Shown here one piece after another: positions 33,403-42,329 of a stretch of 44,502 nt of DNA (position 1 is the first letter of the stretch; the number at the start of each line of letters is the position of its first letter). The stretch lies in assembly GCA_018266105.1 (NCBI GenBank), contig JAFEBA010000124.1, forward strand, positions 1-44,502, written 5' to 3'. The notes beneath the pieces are model-generated. The model was given only the letters and a program-made list of their open reading frames with translations. It searched no databases and was not told the origin of the DNA. Both the position numbers and the translations under genes were made by a program. This DNA comes from a bacterium. Its GTDB lineage: Bacteria; Vulcanimicrobiota; Xenobia; Xenobiales; JADMJV01.

Positions 33403-36400
33403 AGAGCTGGCAAAATGAGAAGAATCACCACAACCGAAGAGAGCATTCCGCCCACAACCACGGTGGCCAATGGCTTCTGTGTTTCGGACCCGATCTGATG
33501 GCTTAGGGCAGCCGGCAGCAGTCCAACTGCCGCCGCCAGAGCGACCATGAGTACCGGCCGGAGCCTTAGCATGGAAGACTCATAGATCCCCTTCACACCT
33601 CGAGAACTGGCCGCTTTCATCAGCGCGACTAACAGCACGGCCTCCAAAACGCACACTCCCGAAAGCGAAATCAGGCCGACCCCTGAGGAAATGCTAAGAG
33701 GCATTGAGCGCAGCCACAGCGCCAGCAGACCCCCAGACCAGCAAAGTGGGACGCAGGCGAGCACAACCAGGGCTTCGCGAGCGCGACCAAAGGAACGTGC
33801 CAGAATCAGAAAAATCAGCAAAAGTGTAACAGGAATCACAAGTTGAAAGCGTGCCAGAGCCTCCTGGAGCTGCCCAAATTCGCCAGCAATCTGCCACGAG
33901 TATCCTGTCGGGAATTTGACTTGAGAGGCCAGTCTGGATTCGATTTCCTGAATGGTGCCGGTCAGATCTCTGTCGCGGACGCTGAACTTGACCGGAATAT
34001 ACCTCTGGTTATCTTCTCGATAGATGAGACCGGCTCCACCCTGGCGCTGAATATCGGCCACCTGTTCCAGCGGAACCCATTGCTCGCTTTTGGTTCGTAA
34101 GGGCAGACGGGCGATTTCAGAAGGCGAGTCCCGGTACGCTTCACCAAAACGAACCGTCAGATCGAAACGTCGGTCTCCTTCTAAAACCTGCGTCACCACA
34201 CGACCTCCCAAGGCAGCCTGAAGGGTATCGTTGATCTCCGTAACGGTCAGGCCATAGCGAGCAGCAAGTTCACGTCGAGGAGTGATGACCAGATTCGGTT
34301 GTCCCAGAATATGGAAGGTGCCCAAATCATGGACTCCCGGAACCGTACGTAGAACGGATTCGACCTGTTGGGCGAGATTCTCGAGGGTCTTTAAGTCGTT
34401 GCCGACTAGCTTGATGGAATTCTCTCCTTTAACACCCGACATAGCCTCCTCCACATTGTCCTGGATGGCCTGAGAGAAGCCAAAGACGATATCTGGGAAG
34501 CGTTGGCGTAGTTCAGCATCCAGCCTTCGTACGATCTCTCCCTTCTCCATGCCGGCGGGCCATTCTGAGCGGGGCTTCAAAGCTGCAAAGAACTCCATAT
34601 TGAACCAGCTGGTGGGGTCGGTAGCATCATCTGGTCTTCCCAACTGGCTGACCACGGTGCGCACCTGTGGACAGGCGGCAAACACTCGACGAGCCTGGTC
34701 GGCCAATCTGGACGCGTCATCGAATGAGATGGAGGTCGGCAGGGTACCGCGCACCCACAGATTGCCCTCTTCCAGCTTGGGCATGTATTCGCCGCCCAGC
34801 CGAGGAAGCACAAACAGCATGGCCAGACTAAAGGCCAGGCCCGCGGTAGCGGTGACAAGCCAGCGACGTCTCAAACAAGCGTCCAGCATCAAAGCATAGG
34901 GGCGCCTGAGGGCGCGCACCAGGGGCGTCTCGGAGTGACTTTGCTGGGGAGGGGCCGGCTTCATCCAAATGGCCGCGGCCGAGGGCGCGAAAGTTCTGGA
35001 AAGCACCAGGGCGACCAGCAATGCCAGCGCGTAAGTCAGAGCCATGGGCCCGAATATCTTTGCTTCCACTCCCTTCATGGTAAACAGCGGGAGAAACGAG
35101 ACGAACAGGACCAGGTCCGAGAAAAAGATCGGCCTGGCCACCTCCTGGGCGGCACGCACGCAGGTGTCGAGTCGAGGCTGCCCGGAGCAGTGCAGTTCGG
35201 GATTGCTAAAGTGGCGATGGATATTCTCGATCATGATGACGGAGGCGTCCACAATGATTCCAAAATCCAGGGCTCCCATGGAAATCAGGTTGGCGGATTG
35301 ATCCAGCATCACCATCAAAAGGAAAACAATGGCCAAGGATAGGGGGATGGTGACGGCCACAATCAACGAAGCCCGGAGGTCGCCCAGAAAAGCCAGTAAA
35401 ATGAAAACCACCAACAGCATGCCGGAAAGCATCGTATGCTGGACTGTAGCGGTGGTCTGCTGCAGCAATTGAGAGCGATCAGAGTATGTGACAATCTGGA
35501 CCCCGGGGGGCAGCAGACCGTGATTAAGCTCCTCGATCTTACGATGAACAGCCTGTAAGGTGGGAAAGGTCTTCTCCCCCACCCTCATCAGAACGATCCC
35601 TTCCACGATGTCAGATTTTTGGTCCCGACCCACCCGGCCCAGCGGAATGGCACGCCCCAATTGGGCCTTGCCCAAAGCCGAAGCCAACACGGGTAAACCC
35701 TTGCGCTCGGCGATCAGGGCCTGTTCAATGTCAGCTACGCTCCGGATGAGTCCGACTCCACGCACGTTGTAGCTTTGGGGACCGAGCGGTAGGTAGCTGC
35801 CGCCCACATTGCTGTTGGCGCGAGCCAGCTGGTCGATCACCTCATTCAGACCTAGGTCAAAGCGCACCAACTGATTGGGGTCCACCACCAGCTGATATTC
35901 CTTGGTCGGCCCACCCCAACTGGTCATGTCAATCACGCCAGGCACCTGGCGGAACTGGCGCTGAACAAACCAGTCGTTCAACTCCTTGAGTTCGAGCAGA
36001 CGAAGTTGGGGACCGACCAGCTCATATCTTAGGATTTCACCAATGGTCGACTGAGGAGAAATGGCAGGTTGAATGCCCTCGGGCAAATCCACCAGTGTCA
36101 ATCGATTGATCACCTCCTGGCGGGCGGCCGCGTAACTGGAGCCGTGGGCAAAGTAGCAGCGGATGTCGGTTAACCCAAAGAGCGAGGAGGAACGCAGGTG
36201 CTGGAGCCGAGGCATCCCATTCAGCTGGCTCTCCAAAGGCACGGTCACCAGACGCTCCATCTCCTCGGCCGACCATCCTGGCCGTTGGGCCAGCACCTCG
36301 ATCAGGGGCGGGGCCGGGTCGGGGTAGGCCTCGATGTTGAGACGACTGGCGGCGTAAATTCCGGCCAGGAACAAAAGTAGGGCTGAGATCAGAACCAGCC

Positions 36401-36440
36401 TGTGCTCGCGAATAATCGATTCGACCAGGCGATCAATCAC
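33360..36440 (-). CDS. Heavy-metal-type RND efflux transporter (CzcA/CusA-like)
   Basis: 1026 residues, the normal length for the family. It is the inner-membrane proton-driven pump of a tripartite efflux system. Twelve TM helices are expected, with large periplasmic loops after TM1 and TM7. The TM4 signature DFGIIVDASVIMIEN is of the heavy-metal (HME) subfamily, with the proton-relay Asp. The family start (ISALLLFLAGIYAASRLNIE followed by AYPDPAPPLIEVLAQRPGWS) and YSWQIAGEFGQLQEA further agree. The exact ion is not shown: monovalent Cu/Ag or divalent Co/Zn/Cd pumps are possible, and some members export organic compounds. GTG start overlaps the stop of the adaptor gene (GTGA), so translation is coupled. 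Confidence 0.93.
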   Translation of the reverse strand: MIDRLVESIIREHRLVLISALLLFLAGIYAASRLNIEAYPDPAPPLIEVLAQRPGWSAEEMERLVTVPLESQLNGMPRLQHLRSSSLFGLTDIRCYFAHGSSYAAARQEVINRLTLVDLPEGIQPAISPQSTIGEILRYELVGPQLRLLELKELNDWFVQRQFRQVPGVIDMTSWGGPTKEYQLVVDPNQLVRFDLGLNEVIDQLARANSNVGGSYLPLGPQSYNVRGVGLIRSVADIEQALIAERKGLPVLASALGKAQLGRAIPLGRVGRDQKSDIVEGIVLMRVGEKTFPTLQAVHRKIEELNHGLLPPGVQIVTYSDRSQLLQQTTATVQHTMLSGMLLVVFILLAFLGDLRASLIVAVTIPLSLAIVFLLMVMLDQSANLISMGALDFGIIVDASVIMIENIHRHFSNPELHCSGQPRLDTCVRAAQEVARPIFFSDLVLFVSFLPLFTMKGVEAKIFGPMALTYALALLVALVLSRTFAPSAAAIWMKPAPPQQSHSETPLVRALRRPYALMLDACLRRRWLVTATAGLAFSLAMLFVLPRLGGEYMPKLEEGNLWVRGTLPTSISFDDASRLADQARRVFAACPQVRTVVSQLGRPDDATDPTSWFNMEFFAALKPRSEWPAGMEKGEIVRRLDAELRQRFPDIVFGFSQAIQDNVEEAMSGVKGENSIKLVGNDLKTLENLAQQVESVLRTVPGVHDLGTFHILGQPNLVITPRRELAARYGLTVTEINDTLQAALGGRVVTQVLEGDRRFDLTVRFGEAYRDSPSEIARLPLRTKSEQWVPLEQVADIQRQGGAGLIYREDNQRYIPVKFSVRDRDLTGTIQEIESRLASQVKFPTGYSWQIAGEFGQLQEALARFQLVIPVTLLLIFLILARSFGRAREALVVLACVPLCWSGGLLALWLRSMPLSISSGVGLISLSGVCVLEAVLLVALMKAASSRGVKGIYESSMLRLRPVLMVALAAAVGLLPAALSHQIGSETQKPLATVVVGGMLSSVVVILLILPALYGCLLDMDGQERR

Positions 36441-37813
36441 TGACTCGGGTCTCTCTGGTCAATCAGCAAATTACCGCCCGTGATCACCTCTTCGCCTTCT
36501 TGAAGACCTGTCAGAATCTCAACCAGCCCCTGGCTGCTGGCGCCAATTGTGACGGAGCGTCGCTCGATTGGAGAATCTTTGTGGTAGACCAATACGTAGA
36601 GTTCCTCACCCCGATTCAAAATGGCTTTCTCCGGGGCCACCAGAACTTGAGAAGGATGGGCTGGTTGGATCAAGGCCTCCACGTACATGGACGGACGCAG
36701 CCAGCCGTCCGGATTTTTAAGCCGGGCCCGCAGGCTGATGCTACGGGTCACTGGATCGACCACACGGGAAAGATAATGAACTCTCCCCTTCAATTTTCGC
36801 TCGGGACGGCCGGGTGAGAAGCAGGTCAACTCCAGACCGGGTTGCAACCAGACCAGATCGCTTTCATAGGCGCTCGCCTCTACATAGAGAGTGGAGATAT
36901 CGGTGATGGTGGCCAGGCAGTCGCCGCTGGCGACTTTCAAACCCAGGGTCGCTTTGAGGTCGGTCACCACGCCATCAATGGGGGCCCGAACTTCGAACTC
37001 GGCCGCTCTGGCCTCGGCCGGTGTCAACTGCCAGGGCGGCAGCAGGGCCTGGCTTAAGCGGGGATCCAACTGGCTTCCAACCAGGCCAGCCTGCGACAGA
37101 ATAGAGCTTTGCCTTCGGTAGTTGGCTTGCGCCAGAGCCAGCTGTTGCCGATTGAATTGAACCGCCTGACTGGCCTCGCCTACCCGCTTCTCAGCCAGGG
37201 GCAGATTGGAAAGGGCGATCTTCACCTGATCTTCTGCATCGGTCCGGATAGCGGCGGACTTTTCCGCTCTGGCCAGCGCCTCGTCAAGCTCGGTCTGAGA
37301 AAAGAGTTCACGCACGAGGGCCTGACGCTTGCGGTCCAAATCCCGTTGGGCAGCGTGATTCTCTGCCTGGGCCTGGCCGAGATTGCTACGCGCCAGACTG
37401 AGTGCTGAACGAAACTGACCCAAGTCGGCCTCGGCCTCAGCCAGTTGAGAGCGGGCAGAAATCAGGTCTTGCTGGGCTCCATTGAGAGCTGACTGGGATT
37501 GTTCCAGTTGCGCGATGACCTGCAAGCCACTTTGGCCAAAGACTGTGTTCAGGTGGACCAGAGTCTGTCCACGAATCACCCGGTCCCCCACCTGAACCAG
37601 CACCTTGGTCACGCTACCGTCATTAGGAGCCGTGGCCAGAACCTGTCCTTGCTCCACGGGCAGTACCGTCCCGTGCAGGGTGCGGCTCACCTTTAAATCT
37701 CGCCTGCGCACTGTCGCCATTTCGGCGCGCAAAGAAGTGTCGGACGGCGCGGAGGGGGGGCCGGGCGGGAGAGATTGGCAACCAACCAGTACGAAGGCAA
37801 GCAATCGTTTCAT
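36437..37813 (-). CDS. Membrane-fusion adaptor lipoprotein of the RND pump
   Basis: 458 residues. The N-terminus MKRLLAFVLVGCQ has a lipobox, so the protein is a periplasmic lipoprotein. In order: a biotinyl-lipoyl half (DGSVTKVLVQVGDRVIRGQT), a long alpha-helical hairpin with extended Ala/Gln-rich repeats (~100–250), the second lipoyl half (RAPIDGVVTDLKATLGLKVA), a beta-barrel (LYVEASAYESDLVWLQPGLE) and a membrane-proximal domain. This is the standard HlyD/AcrA-type adaptor that joins the RND pump to the outer-membrane channel. It is encoded directly upstream of the pump with overlapping stop and start. The promoter is shared with the divergent TolC-like gene and contains the phased GACTAAAGA repeats. 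Confidence 0.92.
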   Translation of the reverse strand: MKRLLAFVLVGCQSLPPGPPSAPSDTSLRAEMATVRRRDLKVSRTLHGTVLPVEQGQVLATAPNDGSVTKVLVQVGDRVIRGQTLVHLNTVFGQSGLQVIAQLEQSQSALNGAQQDLISARSQLAEAEADLGQFRSALSLARSNLGQAQAENHAAQRDLDRKRQALVRELFSQTELDEALARAEKSAAIRTDAEDQVKIALSNLPLAEKRVGEASQAVQFNRQQLALAQANYRRQSSILSQAGLVGSQLDPRLSQALLPPWQLTPAEARAAEFEVRAPIDGVVTDLKATLGLKVASGDCLATITDISTLYVEASAYESDLVWLQPGLELTCFSPGRPERKLKGRVHYLSRVVDPVTRSISLRARLKNPDGWLRPSMYVEALIQPAHPSQVLVAPEKAILNRGEELYVLVYHKDSPIERRSVTIGASSQGLVEILTGLQEGEEVITGGNLLIDQRDPSQ

Positions 37814-37846
37814 CCGCCCAGGCTAACCCCCGTGGACCCCGAGGGC

Positions 37847-37890
37847 GAAGTAAGAAAGACTAAAGATAGACTAAAGAAGCCATAAAGAAA
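37847..37890. promoter_or_regulatory. 11-bp-phased GACTAAAGA direct repeats between adaptor and TolC genes
   Basis: Units at 37847, 37858, 37869 and 37880: GAAGTAAGAAA, GACTAAAGATA, GACTAAAGAAG, CCATAAAGAAA. The two central ones share an exact 9-mer and all four sit on an 11-bp period, as expected for OmpR/PhoB-type dimers side by side. The array lies in the divergent promoter region of the efflux genes and probably binds the adjacent response regulator. Confidence 0.7.
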
Positions 37891-37952
37891 GCGCCCAAAT
37901 CTTTGCGGTTTCTGAATTGGGTGTTCGCCCGTCGCCGTTATAGCATTCCCTG

Positions 37953-39275
37953 GTGAACAAATTGCGGTGGTTGTGCGGAGCGCTCACGTGTTTCATTCTA
38001 TGCAGCGGTTCCGCACGGTGCGATAATCTTGAGGAGTTGATTCGCCAGACCTTTGCTGAACGGCGCGAGGTAGAGAACGAATCACAGTCAACGGCTGAAG
38101 AACTGAACCTGAAGCTGGCCGAGGCCGTGCGCCTGGGTCTGGCCGGCAACCCCGACTATCGGGCGGCGGTGTCCAGAAGCCGTCAGAGCTACTGGCGCTA
38201 CCAGGCTTCCACCGCTCTACCGCGGGCCAGCCTGGCGCTGGGAACTCAAACAGGCTACGGAATTGGCTATATTAACACCACCTTCAGTGGAGTGGGTGGT
38301 TATGATAACTACCTGCTTTTCAATCAGCCGGTCGGGACTCTAGGAGCTCGCGAAAGCGACCGCAAAATTGCCGTTCAGGAAGTCGCCCAATTCCTTCAGG
38401 AGGAGCAGGAAACCAAACTCCAGACGATTCGTAAGATCAAAGACGCTTACTTCAATGTGGTCGCAGCCAGGCTGCGCCTTCAGGTAGCCAAACAAAACAC
38501 GAGCCTTTCGGACGAGCTCCTCGATATCGCTCGGCGCCGTTTGCTAGCCGGAGTCGGCCCCCAGGTGGACGCCCTGAACGCAGAGGTCCAATTGAGCCGC
38601 AGCCTGCAGGATGAGCGCAGTGCGCGGGCCAACCTGCTGGTACAGCAGGCCCAACTGAAGCCGTGGCTGGGCCTGGATGCCCGCAGTCGACTGGACTGCC
38701 TGGACTGCTTTGAAGAGCCGGTGGACCCGCCCTGCTTGGACCAAGCCTTGGCGGCGGCTAAGTCTCACCCTCGGGTGCTGGGAGCCCGCCTGAGATTGGA
38801 GAAAAATCGGTTGCGTTCGACCCGGCTCAGCCAGGACAACAACCCTGCGCTCTCCACCAATGGATTTTATTCATTCGTAACCAAAAGCTACGGGGTCAAC
38901 CTGAGCCTGTCTATTCCCGTGGATTGGGGTGAGATTCGCAATAGTGTGGAAGAGTCTCGAGAACAGGAAAACGAGGAAGCGCAATTGGTCAAAGGGGCGG
39001 CCCAGTCACTGGCTTCGGAGATCTCCCAAAACCTGGAGAACTACCGAGTCAGCCTGATGAACTCCAGCGAGTTTAGCCATAAAATTCTGGCTCCTCAAGA
39101 AAAGACTTTAAAAATCTACCAGCGGGGGTACTCCGTTGGAGTGGTGGGATACTTGCAGGTATTGAGTATTCAACAGCAAGTGGTGGCAGCCCGCCAGGAT
39201 CTGGTCGACCGACAACTATCCACCCAATTAGCCCGCAATGCCCTGGAGGCTTGCCTTGGCGGGCCGCTTCAGTAG
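37953..39275 (+). CDS. TolC-like outer-membrane efflux factor
   Basis: 440 residues with a short signal peptide (NKLRWLCGALTCFILCSGSA). The outer-membrane efflux protein family (PF02321) is visible as two repeats: LNLKLAEAVRLGLAGNPDYR starting the first, and CLDQALAAAKSHPRVLGARL starting the second. Each is followed by long helices (AQFLQEEQETKLQTIRKIKD; EISQNLENYRVSLMNSSEF) and by YSVGVVGYLQVLSIQQQVV. Trimers of such proteins form the channel that completes the RND–adaptor pump. The start is GTG 37953. A TATAGC near 37939–37944 would put the transcript start almost at the GTG, so the mRNA may be leaderless. Divergent from the adaptor gene. Confidence 0.92.
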   Translation: MNKLRWLCGALTCFILCSGSARCDNLEELIRQTFAERREVENESQSTAEELNLKLAEAVRLGLAGNPDYRAAVSRSRQSYWRYQASTALPRASLALGTQTGYGIGYINTTFSGVGGYDNYLLFNQPVGTLGARESDRKIAVQEVAQFLQEEQETKLQTIRKIKDAYFNVVAARLRLQVAKQNTSLSDELLDIARRRLLAGVGPQVDALNAEVQLSRSLQDERSARANLLVQQAQLKPWLGLDARSRLDCLDCFEEPVDPPCLDQALAAAKSHPRVLGARLRLEKNRLRSTRLSQDNNPALSTNGFYSFVTKSYGVNLSLSIPVDWGEIRNSVEESREQENEEAQLVKGAAQSLASEISQNLENYRVSLMNSSEFSHKILAPQEKTLKIYQRGYSVGVVGYLQVLSIQQQVVAARQDLVDRQLSTQLARNALEACLGGPLQ

Positions 39276-39295
39276 CAACCGCAGCCTCATCAGGC

Positions 39296-40354
39296 CTAGA
39301 TTTTTTGGCCCAGCTCCCGCTCTGGTTCCTGGTTGGGGTCCACGCCCGCGGGGATTTCGCCGGAAGTCCGAGTGTAGCCGTATCCGACCCAGTCCTGTTT
39401 GTAGTGGTAGTTGGTGAGAGGCTGGTTGGGATCGGCGTTGGCCACCCGGTTGCCCTGGGCATCGAGGCCCAGGTAGCGAGGCATATGGATGTCCTTGCCT
39501 TCATTCTGAATGATCACCTTCGTATGCACACTACCGTTGGGGAAGTGCTGGGCACCCTGAGCCAGGCCCGCCGGTCCTTCAGTGAGGGTGGCCTGGCCTT
39601 TGTCGTTGGGCCAGGGGTCAATCTCGGTCCCGTTAGCATAGGCCTGCCAATGACCACCGGCTTTAGGGTCTTTGGCATCGGCAAACATGTGCAGCTCCAT
39701 GTTCGGCATCTTGCCGCCCATCAACTTGGTGGCATTACCAACAAGACGGCCCATCTCATCGGGGCTGGTGCCGTTGCCGGTGTTGACTCCTTTGCTGGTG
39801 GCCATGACCTGAGCCAGCACCTGCATATCGGCCGGGCTGGCGTTCCCATCGCGGATGCGGCGTAGGGCGGCGGCCTCGTCTTTTCCGAGCGGATTGTTGC
39901 CGAACATCTCCTTGCGTTCCGAACCGTTCTGATCGAGGATGCCGCCGGCCAATTTCTTGGAAGACTCGGGGTCGGCCATGGTGATGCCGGCGACCAGGGC
40001 AGTCGGTCCGCAAGACTGGCCGTCACTGCCGCCGTGAGCACCATCCAGCTGGGTGATGTTCTGCACGAAGGCCTTGCGATTAGCCGGGTCCTGCAAGGTC
40101 TTAAAGTCCGTACTCTGAGTGCGGGCGGTGTTGGCTTTGACCGCGTCTTCGGCCTGGTCCTGATTGGCCAGGGAGACCATTCCTTTGCCACCTTCTTTCA
40201 GGTCGGCGGTCGCCGCCGGCTTCTGCTCACCCAGCACACGGTTGGCTTTGGCCTGAACAAAGTCAGTCAGGCTGCCCGCACTCTCACCGGCTTTCTGGCC
40301 AAGGTTGCTGACTTTCTGAAGGGCGCTGCTGCCCAGGCTTTTCAAAGTATCCAT
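39296..40354 (-). CDS. Papain-fold/C39-like cysteine protease candidate, signal-less
   Basis: 352 residues from ATG 40354. Residues 1–85 are polar, Gln/Ala/Lys-rich and without a signal peptide. The C-terminal domain carries HGGSDGQSCGPTALVAGI with the probable nucleophile Cys115, then GGHWQAYANGTEIDPWPN with His235 and Asp246. The Cys–His–Asp order and the CGPTA and HW..Y..G..DPWP contexts match peptidase C39/papain-like folds. It could be a peptidase or a transglutaminase-like enzyme. The missing signal and disordered N-terminus recall effectors of specialised secretion systems, but no such system is in the window. Convergent with the TolC gene 20 bp away. Fold assignment moderate; function inferred. 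Confidence 0.7.
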   Translation of the reverse strand: MDTLKSLGSSALQKVSNLGQKAGESAGSLTDFVQAKANRVLGEQKPAATADLKEGGKGMVSLANQDQAEDAVKANTARTQSTDFKTLQDPANRKAFVQNITQLDGAHGGSDGQSCGPTALVAGITMADPESSKKLAGGILDQNGSERKEMFGNNPLGKDEAAALRRIRDGNASPADMQVLAQVMATSKGVNTGNGTSPDEMGRLVGNATKLMGGKMPNMELHMFADAKDPKAGGHWQAYANGTEIDPWPNDKGQATLTEGPAGLAQGAQHFPNGSVHTKVIIQNEGKDIHMPRYLGLDAQGNRVANADPNQPLTNYHYKQDWVGYGYTRTSGEIPAGVDPNQEPERELGQKI

Positions 40355-40447
40355 GGCCTGACTTTAGCCGGCCGAAATAATTTGCGCCTTACCAATCGTC
40401 TTCAAATATTGCCGTTCTGTTAAAACAGCAAGTCAGCTGCCTCAGGC

Positions 40448-41668
40448 TCACTCAAACAGAGGTTTTTGCAAGGTCTGGCAGAGTTTGACCAGGTTCTGAG
40501 CCCAGCGCGTTGCCACTTCCTTTTCGGCCAGTTTCCTGCCCTGGCGAGCCGTCACCAGTTCCTCCGGAGCCATGGCCCAGGCGTGCAGTCCACCTGGCTT
40601 AGAGGTAATGAAAACGGGGTCCAGTGTCATGCCATCCTGGACCGGCACGATCACACTGGCTTCGTTGACCTGGTCGGTCTGCAGCAGCAACTGACGCACC
40701 CGCAACGGCCTCATTTGCAAGCGAATAACCGGCGTCTGACCGAAGACGACGGTGCGAGGCGAGAGCAGATACTGCTCGTGACCCATCAGGCAGCTGGACT
40801 TGCCCCAAAGGCCACGCACCGGGCTGAGTTCAATCCCCGGATCGTCCCTCTTGCGAAGGAAATTCAGGCGGCGTCGCACGTCAAAACGGTCTTGGAGCGC
40901 TGGCATGTGGCAGATATTGCCCGAAGCATTCTGGGTATCGACCGCCCCTTTCGAGACCATGTCCACGATCTGCCCGGAGCGAGTCATCCAATAGCGGCAA
41001 CCATGGGCCCAGGGGTGGGCCACAGCAAAGCCCACATCCCCATCCTCGGGGCCCACCAGAGCGTAGCTGGTAAAGGAACAGGTGCGCTCCAGCTTGATGT
41101 CCAGCGGCCATTCCCAGAGAACTCCGTTAAAGTAAATCGGCAATGGATAGACGCGAGCCCTTTCGATAAAGCCCTCGCGGATGCGATCGAGATATTGCTT
41201 ATCGTCCATCTTATCGAAGATGGGAGTGCGAAGTGCCGGCAGGCTGGCCTGAAACTCAATGGCCGCGCCCACTCCCGCCGGGGCATGGCCGGAGTTGCGA
41301 AAGACACGCTTCCCATCCCAACCCAAGAGTTCGACGGTTTCGTCGCGCATCAAGGCCATCCAGGCTTTGCACTCGCCGCTGATGAGCAACCACCACCAGC
41401 CCAACAGCTCTTCACTATTGAAGAAGTCAGCCGGAATCTTGGCCTGCTCGAAGCGCAGGTTGATTTTGCGGTTTTCGCAGCTGAGATGGACTTCCGAAGC
41501 GCCAAAGCGGGCGGCCAGACGGCACAGGATGAATGCGGGGAGACAGGCTTCGTCGGCGATCAAGGCGCGCGCCGTCTCACGGTGCCTCTGGCTGAGAGCG
41601 GTCAGAGCTTCGTCTTCAACGGGCTCCCTTTCGGTCATCAGAACGTGAACTACACTCTTGATATCCAC
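40448..41668 (-). CDS. Unknown protein resembling the 9537–11045 product
   Basis: 406 residues from GTG 41668; ATG at 41638 is an alternative, and neither has a good Shine–Dalgarno. There is no signal or TM segment. The N-terminal ~170 residues are alpha/beta (FILCRLAARFGASEVHLSCE, LGWWWLLISGECKAWMALM, AGVGAAIEFQASLPALRTP). The middle holds ERARVYPLPIYFNGVLWEWP. The C-terminal part has VIVPVQDGMTLDPVFITSKP followed by a long helix. The same VPVxDG block and a helical tail occur in the 9537 product, so the two are probably distant paralogues. A GHKL-like fold is possible but unproven. Confidence 0.6.
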   Translation of the reverse strand: MDIKSVVHVLMTEREPVEDEALTALSQRHRETARALIADEACLPAFILCRLAARFGASEVHLSCENRKINLRFEQAKIPADFFNSEELLGWWWLLISGECKAWMALMRDETVELLGWDGKRVFRNSGHAPAGVGAAIEFQASLPALRTPIFDKMDDKQYLDRIREGFIERARVYPLPIYFNGVLWEWPLDIKLERTCSFTSYALVGPEDGDVGFAVAHPWAHGCRYWMTRSGQIVDMVSKGAVDTQNASGNICHMPALQDRFDVRRRLNFLRKRDDPGIELSPVRGLWGKSSCLMGHEQYLLSPRTVVFGQTPVIRLQMRPLRVRQLLLQTDQVNEASVIVPVQDGMTLDPVFITSKPGGLHAWAMAPEELVTARQGRKLAEKEVATRWAQNLVKLCQTLQKPLFE

Positions 41669-41797
41669 CGCAGGTTGTTCCAGCTATCCAGCAAGCTACC
41701 TGCGTCCAAAGACACCTGATCATCGGGTCTGAGATAGGACCCTGGACCACTCCAGCGAACCGGGACCCAGGTGTCGCAACATTGGGAGCAAGGCTAG

Positions 41798-42313
41798 ATG
41801 GAAGAGTGGCTCATCGCCTATGGGTCACCCTGCCTGCTGGCGGCCGGTTTCCTGTACGGCATCAACTTCCCGTGCCCGTTGGGAGTGCTGCTCATGGCGG
41901 CGGGAGGGCTGGCCCGCCAGGGCCTGATCTCCTGGCCGGCTTTGTTGCTGGCCTGTCCGCTGGGCATTCTGCTGGGCGAGCAGCCCTGGTTCTTCCTGGG
42001 CCGCCGGCTGAGATCAAAGGCCCCCCCACGACTGGCCCAGATCTTCCGCGAACGAGGGCCCAGTCTGCTGCTGACGGGTCGCTTCATCCCGGGCGTGCCG
42101 GCCACGGTGGTGCCACTGGCCGGAATGACGGGGGTCTCCTGGAAGCGCTTCTTTGCCTGGGACCTGGCCAGCGCGCTCCTCTATACCGTGACGTATTCGG
42201 TTTGTGGTAATCTGCTCTCTCATTGGCTCAGCCTGGGACAGATCGTAGCGCTGGCGATCGGAATCCTGGTGACCATCCAATTCCTGGCCTACAAAAAGAG
42301 AAATTCGCTCTAA
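41798..42313 (+). CDS. DedA-family membrane protein
   Basis: 171 residues, AAGGCT upstream of the ATG. DedA (SNARE-associated, PF09335) proteins move or flip lipid carriers or maintain membrane homeostasis. The hallmarks are present: LGVLLMAAGGLARQGLISWP, the acidic GEQPWFFLGRRL, LLTGRFIPGVPATVVPLAG and the helical end WKRFFAWDLASALLYTVTY. The Glu before the basic loop and the Arg of GRFIPG are conserved functional residues. It is 150 bp before a hexapeptide acyltransferase and PAP2-type phosphatase on the same strand, so the three may act on lipids together. The stop lies inside a short stem-loop. Confidence 0.88.
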   Translation: MEEWLIAYGSPCLLAAGFLYGINFPCPLGVLLMAAGGLARQGLISWPALLLACPLGILLGEQPWFFLGRRLRSKAPPRLAQIFRERGPSLLLTGRFIPGVPATVVPLAGMTGVSWKRFFAWDLASALLYTVTYSVCGNLLSHWLSLGQIVALAIGILVTIQFLAYKKRNSL

Positions 42314-42329
42314 ATCTCGTCAGATTTAG
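42310..42329 (+). terminator. Short stem-loop at the end of the DedA gene
   Basis: CTAAATCT (42310–42317) pairs with AGATTTAG (42322–42329) over 8 bp, overlapping the stop codon. No T-run follows, so it is a weak terminator at best. Confidence 0.35.

Noticed and set aside
40466..41719. A 417-codon plus-strand frame opposite the 40448 gene
   Set aside because: It lacks domains and signals, while the minus frame resembles the 9537 product.
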